Below are positions 50,401-61,789 of a stretch of 64,000 bases of DNA, piece by piece. The stretch is from Casuarius casuarius (lineage: Eukaryota > Chordata > Aves > Casuariiformes > Casuariidae): positions 1,838,156-1,902,155 of the forward strand of contig PTFA01000160.1 of the NCBI GenBank assembly GCA_003342895.1, written 5' to 3'. A model generated the notes under the pieces. It had not been told where the DNA came from, made no database searches, and worked only from the letters and a program-made list of their open reading frames with translations. The position numbers and the translations under genes were made by a program. Numbering within the stretch: the stretch's first letter is position 1; every line of letters starts with the position of its first letter.

Positions 50401-53001
50401 AAGTGTCAAAGTTCCACCAAAATGCAGCATTTTCTCATGATGACAGTTCCCTCTAGGATCAACCCTGTTGTGGCCGCTCTTCAGCACAGAGCTCGGTGCT
50501 ACCAAGGACCTTCTCCTAGGGCCTGTGTGGAAAGCAGAAGTGCCCCTGAATTCCACTGCAAGGCACACAGGAGATGTGCAGTGTTTGGGGACTTTTCTTA
50601 ACAATCGATTGCAGATTTGGTGCCAGCCATGGGAACACTCACATTCAAGTCCTGTAGCTCGTGTGTCTCCCTCCAGTCAGCTCCTGCTGTCATTGTAACC
50701 CTGGGAGCAGGACTGACTGGACTTGAGGAAAGGCAGGAAAATTGCCTTGTTCAGCAGTGGCACGCTGGGGTAAAAGCCTGACCACTTACAGAGGGCTCTT
50801 TACCCCTCTGTCCCCTGGACATGCAGAAGATGAGATTTAAAGGATGGGCTGGTAGACCTCTGTAAAGGGGGAAGTGTAGCAGAGGAAGGGAGAACCCAAA
50901 TATTACTAAGCTGCAGAGATTTTTGATTTCAGGCCCAGTGGAAGCAGTTCAGTTCATATCAGATGGAGAAGCCATTGGTCTTCAACTCCCAGCTCTCCAG
51001 CCCGAGCTGGAGTTGCCTCAGGCGACTGCCATCGGCCCTGCTCCCAAATCCCAGCTGGTGAGGAGCGTGCTGGAAACTCAGCCCCTGATCAGGAACTCAG
51101 GCTGCAACGACTGCTTGGCGGGGGGCTTGTCTCCCTCTGACTTCAGGCAGGGCCCAGCCGGGGTGGCGGAGGCCCTGGCCCCTCTTTCATCGTGCGCCTC
51201 AGAAATGCAACACAAGTGGCCCCACGCCCCGGTGGAGTGTACGGAGCTCGATCTGCAGAAGTTCTCCAGCCAGATGGACTTTGTGGGCAATGAAAGGTCA
51301 GAGGACGCAGTGAGCCGGGTGGCTCAGAGAATCCCGAAAGAGAACAACGGTGGAGTACTTGAAGCAAGGAATGGGCTCGTTTTGGATCCGACAAGGGGCC
51401 TGTCCTCGGCCTTCCAAAATCCTGCTGCTGAAAGGGGGGAGCAACCAGTAAGTTCTTCCAGTCTCGTCTCTTCTCTGAAATAATGTTGGCCATAATTGGC
51501 CTCATACACAGAAGGCTGGAACTGCAGGCAGATTAGAAATGTAGGTTCCTAATATTAAGGGTAATTGATATCTAGGACTGCCTGGTAATTAGCAAAAATG
51601 ATTAGCCAGATGTTTACTGATGTGTTTGGGAGCAGATGAGGCTCATTTTCTGTGGGTCAGGCAAAAGGCCTGGAGCAACTGGTGAGACAACCTAAGTCCA
51701 GCGTGTCTGCCAGAAGAAAAGAATTGTGTTCTTATTGGTGATGGTTTTTGTGAAGTGGACGTGACTGGGCACTAAAGGTGGCATAAGGCCACCAGTACTC
51801 AAAGGGGCCACATTCAGATACTCAAAGGAGAAGAGCAGTTTATTGAATATATAGGCATATCTTTAGCTACGCATAATCGATGCACTCTTGAGAGATTCTT
51901 GTACTCTCGCTCATCTAGAAAGCTGACCTGGCACTGGAAGGCAGTGATTCCTATCCCTCACCGGTTAGTTTGAAATGAACCAAATGATTAACATAATTGA
52001 GGTTCAGAAAATGGCTGGTAAAGAAATGCATTTAATAGCTTAGCTCCAGGTCGTGATTTATGGAAGCGGTTTGCTAGGAGGCCCTGGAGCGTCCTGAGGA
52101 GGTTGTTAGCTCTGTGGGATGGTAATGCTGGATGGACAAGTGCCAGTCCTTTGCACTTCTGTGAAGGTCCTAGGAGTACTGGCAAGCACAACTGTTGCTC
52201 ATCAGACTGTCTCCAACCTTGGGGTCTTTATTTTGCCAGGTGAATGATGCCCAGAGCCTTGTGACTCAGATCAGCAGCACTACAAAGGGTAAGTGTCTTT
52301 GTAGCCTCATCTTTTTCACCAAATATTTGGGGTAGCAGAGGGAGGCAAATTCTTGGAAAGGAGCTCCTCCAGAGGCCCTCCATGGCTACGTCAGTGAGCC
52401 AGTCTTCACAAGGATTTATCTGACTTCTGTAGCCTTTGGTGCTAGATTTTCTGTGATGGTGCCTGGAACGGCCTGAGGGTGGGTGGTGATGTTCAGCTTT
52501 TACCTGTTACCAGTCTCCACGGGACTGAGAGCCAGCTCCGTGCTGCTGGGCTCTGCAAGTAGCAGTGGAGGAGATACCTGCCATGGCAGGGTGGTGTTTC
52601 ACCTGCTTGGTAGGGGCAGGGGCTTTAATGTGGCTACTCTGTTTATTCTTATCCCGGCTGGGTATGTTGGTTTCTAACTGCACTTTGCTGTATTGCCGTC
52701 CCCAGGTCTCCTAGTAGCAGAGCTGCCCCATTCCTTGGTGCAGTCACTTGCCTTCTTGCTAGACCCTTCCTTGAATGGTGTGAAGAATTTCAGCCACGTG
52801 GCACTGGAGCTGGGGGTCACACCCCAACTGTTGGGAAGGATATCTGGATTTGAGCAACTCGTCACTCACTTCACCTGCTCAGGAGACACTGTCACCATTC
52901 CTGTCCTGGCCCAAGCTCTGCAGCGACTCCAGCGGTTCGACGCCTTGCTCCTGCTGTGTGATCACTTTGCTCTCAGCCAGATTCAGGGCCGCCAGTGCTA
53001 A
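47344..53001 (+). CDS. EDA2R: Ectodysplasin A2 receptor (XEDAR, TNFRSF27) with a C-terminal death domain
   Basis: Join 47344-47430, 47776-47954, 48929-49014, 49384-49548, 50933-51447, 52240-52288, 52706-53001: 1377 nt, 458 aa, all introns GT-AG. Known role: plasma-membrane receptor for ectodysplasin EDA-A2, signalling to NF-kB and JNK through TRAFs. Seen: 16 cysteines at residues 3-118 in TNFR cysteine-rich repeats; motifs GQELSKDCG, WGHH, INRVQK, CIPCTKQTP typical of XEDAR; N-glycosylation sequon NCT at 74; no signal peptide (XEDAR is a type III protein); one transmembrane segment about 138-161; PVECTELDLQKF at 272-283, whose PxExxE fits a TRAF6 site. Odd: residues about 366-450 look like a death domain, whereas human EDA2R is about 297 aa and ends without one. 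The start matches the human one; its context is weak (T at -3). TROY and EDAR are less likely given the near-identical ectodomain. Confidence 0.95.
47776..47954 (+). CDS. EDA2R: EDA2R coding exon 2
   Basis: Acceptor tcttgcag before DCGDGGGGDAQC; encodes residues 30-88, the core of the ligand-binding cysteine-rich repeats (C31 to C86). Donor gtgagt at 47955, phase 2. Confidence 0.95.
48929..49014 (+). CDS. EDA2R: EDA2R coding exon 3
   Basis: Acceptor gttcggcag; encodes residues 89-117 (GFYRKARI, then CIPCTKQTPSSEPQ). Donor gtacgt at 49015, phase 1, splitting the codon of the last ectodomain cysteine, C118. Confidence 0.95.
49384..49548 (+). CDS. EDA2R: EDA2R coding exon 4 (transmembrane)
   Basis: Acceptor tgtttgcag; encodes residues 118-172. 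VPTVPPQDTALLAL leads into the hydrophobic segment, followed by the stop-transfer YCKRFWKSQCQR. Donor gtgagt at 49549, phase 1. Confidence 0.95.
50933..51447 (+). CDS. EDA2R: EDA2R coding exon 5 (cytoplasmic tail with TRAF motif)
   Basis: Acceptor ttttgatttcag; encodes residues 173-344, a mostly disordered tail with the conserved PVECTELDLQKFSS. Donor gtaagt at 51448, phase 0. If the intron is retained, the frame runs 11 more codons plus a TAA at 51481-51483. Confidence 0.93.
52240..52288 (+). CDS. EDA2R: EDA2R coding exon 6 (short linker exon)
   Basis: 49-nt exon, acceptor ttttgccag, donor gtaagt at 52289, phase 0 in and phase 1 out. Encodes VNDAQSLVTQISSTTK (residues 345-360). Both splice phases fit exons 5 and 7 exactly, which supports it despite its size. 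Confidence 0.85.
52706..53001 (+). CDS. EDA2R: EDA2R coding exon 7 (death domain, stop)
   Basis: Acceptor gccgtccccag; encodes residues 361-458 and TAA. The death-domain pattern is visible: SLAFLLDPSLNG, then NFSHVALELGVT (helix 2-3 signature, with F where W is usual), then IPVLAQALQRLQRFDAL (helix 5-6, like the LLxALxxIxRxD of p75NTR and EDAR). Confidence 0.88.
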
Positions 53002-53206
53002 GAGGAGACAGGGAAGGGACAGAGGAAGCTCCAAGCACTGTCTTTACTGGTATGGGAGAGGATCTGCTAGCACCGTGGTCACATAATCTCTTCAATGTGC
53101 ATGGGGTGATTATGTGGAGATGGTCTTTGCATCATGGAATAGAAGCACATGAGTAGGAGCATCCCTCCTAGGAGGAGAGCAGAGGAGTGCTGGGGAGGTG
53201 ACAACA

Positions 53207-54643
53207 TCATGTATCCTCACAACCTTCACCTCTGCCCTTGTGGGTAGTTGTGAGGTTTTTCTCAGGCCCCTCCAGAATCCATTTTTCTTCAGCTGTATTT
53301 ACATTCTTGTCCAGAAACTGAGTGGCCTCACAGTTGCTGTGCTGTCTGCTCTGTGGATTGGTGATGGTGTGTAATATTCTTTGCAAATTGTTAGCCTTGT
53401 AGGCGTTGCGGTTATTTCTGTAAGGTTCCTCAGCCGCGTTTGGTGCTGGGGTTCGGTGTTTGTGGGCAGCCCTTGAGCTGTCTCTGCTTTGGTGATGGAA
53501 CAATTCTTCAGGTGCTGTACAGGAGGGTCCTAAGGTACCTTCCACTTTAACGGCACTGAGTGTTGGCTTCTCCTCCTCAGTTGTTTGCAGCTTTCTTACA
53601 GGCCCAACAATCACTTCTTTCCCATTCCAGCTTTTCAGATGTTGGACCTTCTTCATTTGGCCAATACTGTGTTTTTTTGGGTTCCTGTTGCCACTTTGAG
53701 TTTACTTTTTGTTTGTTTCTTCCTCTGTGCACAGTTCTTGGAGGAGAACCTGTTTGGCCATTACTTCTGTGGCAGAGGGGGTTAGGTATTCAATTTGTGT
53801 GCCACCCCAAAATGTGGCATGTTTATTCCATTTCCCTTTCATGAAATGGTACGGTTTTCTTGAAGGAGTTTTGGACTGAGCATCAGGATTTTTAGATATA
53901 AATTCTTCTTAAGGTTTCATGCTGTATTGCTCTCAGCCGGGGTAGCAGTTTGTTTGCTCACTTCCCCTGTCTCCTGTTGGATGCCTCTGCTCTGGTGTGT
54001 CAAGTCTGCTAGCAGCCTCCTTGCAGTGGATGAGGTTTTGAGAACTGATGCTATGGTGAAACTTTGGGGTAGCACAGGCAGGGCCACTTCCACTGAATTC
54101 TGCAGATGCCCGTGGAGACGGCTGGAGGCTTGTGACTAGAAAGCAGTTAGTGTCACGCCAGCACCAGGCGCATATGGATTTAGCTGAGGACTGAAACTCC
54201 TTCCGCAGCTTCGTCACAGGGAGTATTAAAGTCACTGTGCCAATAACGGCAGGGCAGGCTTGTTTTAAAATGATCTTTTTCTGCCTAGAAATGATGTAAT
54301 TTTCTGGTCTCTGAGAGTGCCTGTAGTGGAGGGGAACACCCTTCTGTACTCAAGTGTTCTTGGAGGATCTGTCCGAGCTTGCAATGGTTTGGCCCGCGTC
54401 AGGCTCCCCCGTGTTCTTGGATGTCGTCCCCTGGGGCAGATTCCAAGGCTGGTGCCTACAGGTTTCCAGGCTATTGCATGAAGCTGCCACCGGCTTCTGG
54501 GTTTCCTGTGTTAAGCAGGATTTTCCTGGGCAGTCTGACGGGGTGGGTTTGAGGGATGTGATGGAGTATGAAGCAACCAGAGTCAGCCGGGAGGCTGGGG
54601 AACCTGCCGCTAGGAAGCTCTGCGCTGACTGACAGCAGCAGCG
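53207..54643 (-). pseudogene. Decayed coding frame convergent with EDA2R, identity unknown
   Basis: Seen: reading the minus strand in one frame from the TAA at 54646-54644 down to the TGA at 53209-53207 gives 478 codons with only four internal stops (TGA 54352-54350, TGA 53935-53933, TAA 53911-53909, TAA 53704-53702) and no frame change needed. Stop-free pieces read like a hydrophilic protein, for example RPENYIISRQKKIILKQ, LPVTKLRKEFQSSAKS, KPYHFMKGKWNKHATFWGG and NLQRILHTITNPQSRQ. An acceptor-like ctgctgctgtcag ends at 54629, so this may have been a long last exon. I do not recognise the family. It lies tail-to-tail with EDA2R, 205 bp after its stop, and does not mirror any + strand coding frame. 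Chance remains possible. Confidence 0.4.
54225..54230 (+). promoter_or_regulatory. EDA2R: Possible EDA2R poly-A signal (ATTAAA)
   Basis: I saw no canonical AATAAA within 4 kb after the stop. ATTAAA here, followed by a T-rich stretch (54261-54266), is the best variant and would give a 3' UTR of about 1.2 kb. Weak call. Confidence 0.2.
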
Positions 54644-54714
54644 TTAACGCAGGCCTCTCGCTCCAGTATTTTTGTCAGGGGCAAATACTTGAGCAGAAAT
54701 GAGGCACACCCCAG

Positions 54715-54950
54715 AGCTCCCGGGGAGAGGCCGTGCGGAGGCGGGCAGGAATCTGGAGCTGGCGACCAGCTGCAGGAAGCTCTCCGGCGGCAGAGACGCG
54801 TCAGGCCCGGCGTGCGACGGGCGCCGTTGGGGTGGCCGGGCTCCTCGGCGCCGGCGCCGGCCGGACCAGGGGATTCCTTTCGCGCTGAGGTCATTGCACC
54901 GGCGACTGCCCCGCGCGAGGCAGCGCCGCGAGCCCCTGGCTGGGGACGCT
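54715..54950. promoter_or_regulatory. CpG-rich patch
   Basis: Dense CpG with ggcgccggcgccggccgg at 54850-54867. It starts about 70 bp upstream of the minus-strand decayed frame and could belong to its promoter or to an upstream exon. Confidence 0.35.
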
Positions 54951-55659
54951 GAGTTCGGTGTCCCCAGAATCTCCGCAAACCACCTTTAGGTGGCATCCGA
55001 CAAGTATCTTTCAGACTGTCGCCGAGGTTTCCTGGGCTGAAGTGTTGCGTGGTGTCTGGCCCTAAGCCGGCAGCCCGTGGGCAGCGAGGCTCCTTTCCAG
55101 GAACCGCGGGGAGGGCGAGCTGGTTCGGCTGGTGGCTGGCGGGGGAAGGCAGCAGGTTCCGATCCCCTGGGGCTGTTGGGAAACACCATGCAGATTTTGA
55201 GGACAGGGCTGCTCCGCAGTGACTAAGAGCGAGCGTAGGGTCATACTGGCACTGGATGCGCAGGTCACCTTCGCAGTGATGTGGGCGAGATGGGGTATTC
55301 TCACACTTGAGCGCTCTCTCTCTGGTCAGGACAAGAGGACACGGGCGGAGAGACTGGTGCCTTCAGGGAAAAGCGAGCAGGAGGGTTCACCGCCCCGGAT
55401 TCCTCAGCAAATGGGGTGAAGCAATAGCGAAGCAGCACCGGGGAGTTGCTTTGGGGTGCTGCTTTCGTAGCATCCCTCCTGTTAGCGCAAGCTGTGCTGT
55501 CCCTCAGTAGGGGAGGTCGCTTCTCCACCCCCCTTCCTCACGCAGGGTCGGAGTTTGCAGGCGGAGCTGCATGGCTTTGGGCCCTGTCGTCTTTGGCTGC
55601 GCATGCCGTGCGGCGGTTAGAGCGGAGGAGTATTTTTCACCTACTGAGCAGTAGGAGCT

Positions 55660-56450
55660 GAGCCGGTGAGAGGAGCAGAGCAGCAGGGAGATCGCGAGGG
55701 CCGGAGGGGCCCCACCGCTGGCCCTGGTGAGCTGCTGAGCTGGGTGAGCGTGTCCTCCTCGGCCATCGGCCCTCCGGCCTCGAGGGAAGCCAGGAGCCCC
55801 GCTCCCTCCAGCAGCGCCCTCGGTTTGGTGTCGGCACCTCTGAGAACCGCAGACAGGCGGTGAAACGGCGAGACGGTGCTTGCTTGAGCAGCACCACGTC
55901 TGGTCCCGGCTAAAATCGGAGTCCAAACTGCCTTCAAATCGGCGGGTCAGGCCTTAACCTCTGCCGTGACGCACTGGGGAGGAGAGCAGGCTCGTCTCGC
56001 TTCCCCCTCTCTTCCCGAGCCCCTTCTTGCCTCCCGGGTCTCCCTCCCTGCCTGGCTTTTCCCCCCCTTCCCTCCATCCCTCCCCATCCCCTGACGTGGT
56101 TTGCGGACAGGCCCCTGCTGCGTGTCGCGCCCCGGCCCGGCGGCACCGTGCGGCTCCTGCGCTTCCCCGGGCCGCTGTCTCACCAGGGCCTGTCCCGCGG
56201 GGCCGGCTGCCCCGACACTGCGCCCGGTGCCGCCTGCGCTGGGCTGGCTGGAAAACGCCAGTGTTTTTAAATCCTAAAATCCTATTTTTAAATCCACGGG
56301 CTCTGCAGCCCGGCTGCCGGCCAGGGGCGCTGCTCCCCTCCGTGGCGGGACGCTGGAGCCGGGCCGTGCCAGGCCGCGGGTTTCGCCCCTTATCTGACCG
56401 GAGCACTCGGAAAAAGCCGGCGGCCTTCTGGGAAGGCAGCGCTTCCTTCA
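55660..56450. promoter_or_regulatory. CpG-rich island
   Basis: Long CpG-rich stretch with open frames on both strands from composition alone. A candidate promoter, most simply for a minus-strand transcript reading toward 54.6 kb; no start site is identified. Confidence 0.4.
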
Positions 56451-57009
56451 GATCTGCCGGAGCCCGGGTATTAATAGCCGCTTTGTTTCTTTTTCCCGTT
56501 AAATGCTGCTGAGACTCGAGTGCGCTCAGGATGTGGCCAGATAACGCGGCGGCATGGACTGTTTCAGCGGGACGTGACACCGTCCCTGCTCTTTCTTCCA
56601 AAGCCAAGGTCGTCTCGCTGCTCCTCGCTCTGCAGGGAGCAGGGGTGCTGCGTCCTCCTGCCCGTTGTAGGCTGGGGCCGGTCGAGCTCTCGTTGCGCGC
56701 TTGGTCGTTAGAAGTGTTTGAGGAGCAAATGCAGGCTGGGGTTAGAGCCTCTCGTGTGCGGTTTATCTGCGGCAGGGAGAGAGAGTTGGAATTGATAATG
56801 CAGCAAAATCAATTAAATATTTAAACTCTTTGTGGGCACATTTACTCGCTTCCAACAGGAATTAAGATAAATTCAATGCAGGCATTTAACTCTGGGTAAG
56901 AGAACTGGTACAACTTATCTAATCAGCCGCGGCTTTGAACTCAAAGCCAGCCTAGGTGAGTTTTCCTGCCTGTCCTGTGTACACGTGTCACAAGTGCCAC
57001 CAGCGGCAG

Positions 57010-57370
57010 CCCGGGAGTGCCAAGGGTGACCCTGCTCCGGCCCCGCGCGCCGGACGCGGCCGAGGGTGTTCGAGGGCCTCTCCCTGCTCGCGTGCTGCAG
57101 ACTTGCTGTTGGCTCATGGCTCGTCTGCCCCTCCTGAGCTTGTTGGGCAGTTTTGTTGATGCATGGACTCTGAAAATTAAAAGGATTTTTTTTTTCTTTC
57201 TTTAGAGAAATCAACCCCATTCCCGTTACAGTTTTTAAGTTAAGCTATTATTTTTCAGCTGTTTGGTGTCTGTGCTCCCCGGGGCCGGGGGCTCTCAGCG
57301 AGCCCGAGCACGGCCGCGGCTCTGCGACGCGCGTCGGCTCCGCGGGGAGCACCGGGCAGGGGCGATTTTA
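57010..57370. promoter_or_regulatory. CpG-rich patch
   Basis: Two CpG-dense segments (about 57010-57080 and 57275-57360) separated by AT-richer DNA. Function unknown. Just to the right, ggacatggaaaaacact (57411-57427) is followed by an imperfect second copy (57428-57444). Confidence 0.3.
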
Positions 57371-58239
57371 GCCAGGTCCAGGCGTTTTTTACTTGTTCTT
57401 TGCCATCAAGGGACATGGAAAAACACTGGACATGGAAAAACTGATGGTCGCAGAGCGGGTGAGCTTGAATTTCTTTAGCTGGGAACCAGTCGAATTTATA
57501 CTTGACTTTTGTTTTTTCTTTTTAATCGTTTTTCAGCATGGTAAGTGGAATGAAAGGGAAGGAAATTCCCGTGGTGCTGAACCGTGCATTGCAGCCTCGG
57601 GAAGCTGTTAATGCCAGGTAGGCACGGCTCGGAAAGAGCTGGAAGAAATAAAGTAATCCAGCATCTGTGCAACCTTCAGCTGGGAACGAACGATGGAAAT
57701 ATACTCTCTTTGCGGTGGGGTTTTTTACAAGTCATTGTTTTGATACCGGTCTTGTCTGATTTAGGGAAAATTTATAGGATATGTTTAAGTTCAGTCCTGT
57801 TCTGGAAAGCTCCTAAGCACACTCTTAACCATAGGCAAATACTTTAGTCCTATTAAAATGAACAAGCAATGAGTACATCCTTGGGTGCTGTTCTCGAACA
57901 GGATGCTTAAAGAAATTGCACCTGCAATATGCTGTGACACGAGCAGGCGGTACTGAAGAAAACTCAGTTTTAATGATCTGGGCACACTTAAGTTCTCAGA
58001 AAACTCTGCAAGTGTTAGGGGGAAATGCCCTGGGGGTTTTAGATTACTTAACTGTACAGATTCTGGTGCTTTTCTTTAAAAACAATAAAAAAATGTAGCC
58101 GTGGTTTACCCTTGGTAAATACATGGTATTTTTTATGGTGGATGTTATTTTTCTCCTAAGGTTGCGAATAGGTTATTTATATTTTTGTAAATCCTGTGTC
58201 GTTAGCGTTGTAATTCTGAACTGTAGTCGTTCCGGTGCT

Positions 58240-58880
58240 ACTTGGAGAGCTGTCCGTGTTCGGACCACGTAACCGGAGCTGCCGACGCTCCCGCGCGGCC
58301 GGGCGCTCGGAGCTCCCGCACTGCTCCCCGGCGCGGAGCGGAGCGGTGCAGCGCTGTGTGGCTGTAGTTCAATAAATTTCACAATCAGAGGTGACGATCT
58401 GCAGTGAGTTTTTCTTCCCCCCTCCCGTCCGCGGGTCTCGGCGCGTTTGCCTGGAAGAGCGCGACGCGAGACGTCCAGGGCTGCCGGCCGGCGCGGACGG
58501 TCCGGCCTCGTCCCGCTGCCGTGGCCGCTTTATTTTTCAATTTACTTTTCTTCGAAGCGCCCGTGTTCCCGGCGCGGGTCGGTGCACGGCCTGGGGCGCG
58601 GGGATGGGGGAACGGGCCGAGGCCACGTCTTGTATGAGAGTACAAGAGGGTGAATTCGAGGAGAAAGCCGGTAACTGCATTCGGCTGGTTTCTGTGCCAG
58701 GAAGGACGGGGCCTTCGTGGCGTTCGTCGTCACTTCCCGCTGTCTGACGCTCCTGCCGCGTGCGGGACCCGGCCGTCCTGGCGCCAACCTCCGAACCTGC
58801 TCCCTGCCCTTCCCGTCCTCTCCGGAGGGAGCGGTGGGGAGAGGATGGCTCAACGTTGGCTGCCGAGACGCGGATCCCCC
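58240..58880. promoter_or_regulatory. CpG-rich island
   Basis: CpG-dense at 58255-58350 and 58430-58620. On the + strand a donor-like gtgagt at 58404 and gtaact at 58671 would suit a first exon, but no coding exon is recognised. Confidence 0.35.
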
Positions 58881-59576
58881 CCGGAGACAAACGGGGAGCA
58901 AAACCGGAGGGTTAACGATGAGAAGCTGGTTCCTGCTGCTGGAAGCAGAAGTTCATTTTTAAGGGGAAACACTGCAGCAGTAATCATAAAGCTTTGCTCA
59001 TTAAAATAAAAACTGGCTTTCCTCAGGGACAGCCTAATGCCAGTAACTATTACTATCCATCAAAAATACACTGTTATCCCAGAGAAATTCCTGTATTCCT
59101 TCCCTAAGCCCTGGTAGTAAATGAGGCTTTTCGAGATTGGCCGGCCTGCTTTTGTGTAGCAAAAAAGTTCATATGTTAAAAAAGTTAATAGGTTAACCGG
59201 AGCCAGCAGGCTGGATAATGGGCTGATTTTGGATCCTAGCGCAGCTGCACTGGGGGACAGAGTTTTAGAAAATGAATCATGTGTTGTTGGAAGCCATTCA
59301 ATACCTCTTCAAATCCCCCCTCGCCTCCCCCTCTGAGCCGCTTTTAAGAAATTAATGGATTGCAAGCAAACAAATCCGCCGATCAGACACAGCGCAATAG
59401 CCGCGGTTTTGGCGCTCTGCACCTCCTACGACTGCCGCTGGGTAAACAGCGACGAGCGGGCAGCAACCGGGCTCTCGGCGCGGGCGGCACCAGGCCGGCG
59501 CAGAGGTGTGGGCAGCGCGACGGCACGCGCTCCGGAAAGGTGTCCGAGACAGAGGACGGCATCCCAGCATCCACTG

Positions 59577-59577
<1 letters not shown>

Positions 59578-59619
<42 letters not shown>
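59578..59619. repeat. (CA)n microsatellite followed by (TA)4
   Basis: About 17 CA units (59578-59612) run directly into tatatat. It is likely to be length-polymorphic. Confidence 0.97.
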
Positions 59620-61353
59620 GTAGTGGAAGAACAGCTAATATCCTCCATTTTACATAAGGGGCTGGGTCAGAGAATGCATTAGCAATGCTTAAAATTGAAT
59701 AGGAAAACACCGCAGTTGCTCCCCCTTCACCCTCGGTCTCTCCTTCCCTTGCAATGGCCGGAGGAAACGCACAGGCAAAAGAAGCCCTTTTTAACTTCAC
59801 CCCACGTAAATTACTTGCGTGCAACTTCACCATACCGTCTGCCTCAGATTAATGATGTTTTTGTTGGAAAACTCCAGATGAAAGAATAAGTTTTCCCAAG
59901 AACAAGGTTAGTGGAAAGTGTTGCTTCACACACACGTGCGCATATGAATGCATAGACCGGAGAGGGCAAGTTTCCTTGGAAGCCTTAGTTCTGGTGTTTC
60001 CTGTCTTTTTACATGTGAGTCTCCAACTCCCATGTTCTTTACAGCTATGTTCTGGAGCATTTTGGAATACAGCGTTTGAGTAAAACCAGCATAACCTCCC
60101 TGAACATGTTGCTTTCCTTCCGGGGATGGCAGGATACTTCTTCTTGCCAGTCCGCCCCAGAAAAATATCAGGGGCTCAAATTCAGCTGGGTGCCGGCTCG
60201 TAAGCAGAGCCCGAAAACCTTCCCGGCTGCTGCTATCCGAGGCCAGTATGAAGGCAGTGTCCAAGGTTCATTCAGAATACTTGACCCTGCCACAAAAGAG
60301 GACAATTTATCCCATGACGGGTGGCATTTGTGGGGGGAAGTCAGGGCCATCGGGCGCCAGGCTGACACGTGACAGATCTGCGGACGAAGGAGAGCGTGGT
60401 CTTCCTCGCGCCTTGCGTTAGGGTTTCATGAAACGGGTCTGGGTGGCAGCCCCACCAAAGGGCTAACCACCGCCTTTTAGTCTTTCCTTATCACAGCTGT
60501 GATACCGCTTTTCTTAAACCCAGACCCAGAGGGTGACTGCTGCTCGTTCAGCTGCTGAGGAGGACGAGGGGAGCGGATCCCTCACCCGCTGCAGGCGCGG
60601 CTGGCGGTCGGCGTGCACGGAGACCAGTCGCACAGGCACTGGCATCTTCATGGCCCTTCAGAGCCTCTGCTTCAGCCTTGCAAAGCAGTGGAAAAAGAGA
60701 AGTGTTTAAAGGCAAAGGAGCAAACAGATGAAACTCTAAAACAGAACTTTTCACATTTCCAAAAGAGCTTCTGCAGCTTTGCTTTCTCCAAAAACAGGGA
60801 AAAGAAACATCAGGACTTGAAAGCTGTATGGGATTTGGGCCTTTCTGTTCCACTTCAAGTATCTATTGGAAGAGATATTAGCTAAGCTGATGTTGCCATG
60901 TTCCCCTCTAAGGGCTGGGTTTGGTTAATCGTATACAAATTCCATGCACTTTTTTCCTGATTGTAAACACAGAAGGAAAACAACTGTTTAAAGCTCACAG
61001 CATTAGCAGTACCCAGTTTCTCTGCTGCCTGTAAAGAGAGGGTGGATGAGTCTCTCGAGTGCAGACTTCCAAATTGCACTAGGGCTCAGCCAGCCAGGTA
61101 AATCAGAGATGAAGTCAGAGGCAGAATAGCTTTTACAGATGGCTCAGATTTCAGTCCCAGCAGCACCAAAACTCTCTTCAATTTTCTCCTTCTGCCACTC
61201 ACACAAAAGGAAATATTTTATTTATTGCTCCATAGGAAAGAAGAATAGCCCCTGAAATGAAGCTGCTGCTCTATTTCTGCAGTTATTATTCCTGCATGCC
61301 ATAGCCCCTCACTCAGGCCAGGCCAGGCTGCTCCTTCCCATCCCTCTCCTATT

Positions 61354-61373
61354 AAAAAAAAAAAAAAAAAAAA
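61354..61373 (+). repeat. A20 homopolymer
   Basis: Uninterrupted run of 20 A. No retroposed body recognised upstream. Confidence 0.95.
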
Positions 61374-61789
61374 TCAAGCCCAGCCTTTCACCCGCCCCCT
61401 TGATCCCGTTCTGTAAATGCTCACGTGTGCTGCAGGCCAGGTTTGTCTTCCCAAGCACAGCTGTGATTTGCCTTTTTAAGAGGCACGCCCGGGGGTGAGG
61501 GCTCCTTTGGAAGGCCGTGCCCCTGGGGGCGGGAGGGCTGCTTGAGCGGGAGGTTGGGAGGTGGGATGGGGTAGGTCACAGCAAAATCCTACGCTGGAAA
61601 AGAGGGAAGCTGCCTTTAAAACCCATTTCAGAGCTGCAGCATCCACCATCGTCTTGAGCGAGCTCTTCTGCCCTTCTCGGATAGGACTTAGACAGCGTAG
61701 TCACGAGCATCCCTTTGCGTGGCTACAACATGCGAGCCAGAGAGTTTTCGTAATGTTTGAGTCTGGGGGAAAAGATGAGCACAAAGAGT

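Larger units (their letters stand above)
47431..52705 (+). other. EDA2R: Introns of EDA2R
   Basis: Six introns of 345, 974, 369, 1384, 792 and 417 bp, short as is usual in birds. Intron 4 contains a decoy acceptor-like T-run followed by cag at about 50277-50289. Intron 2 has a small duplication (acgagtgtctgtag at 48262-48275 and 48279-48292). No nested gene seen. Confidence 0.85.

Noticed and set aside
55954..56607. 217-codon minus-strand open frame
   Set aside because: CpG-island composition artefact, low-complexity Arg/Gly; no recognisable domain.
60076..60372. 98-codon + strand open frame
   Set aside because: Isolated, no motif or exon context recognised; overlapped by minus-strand frames of similar length.
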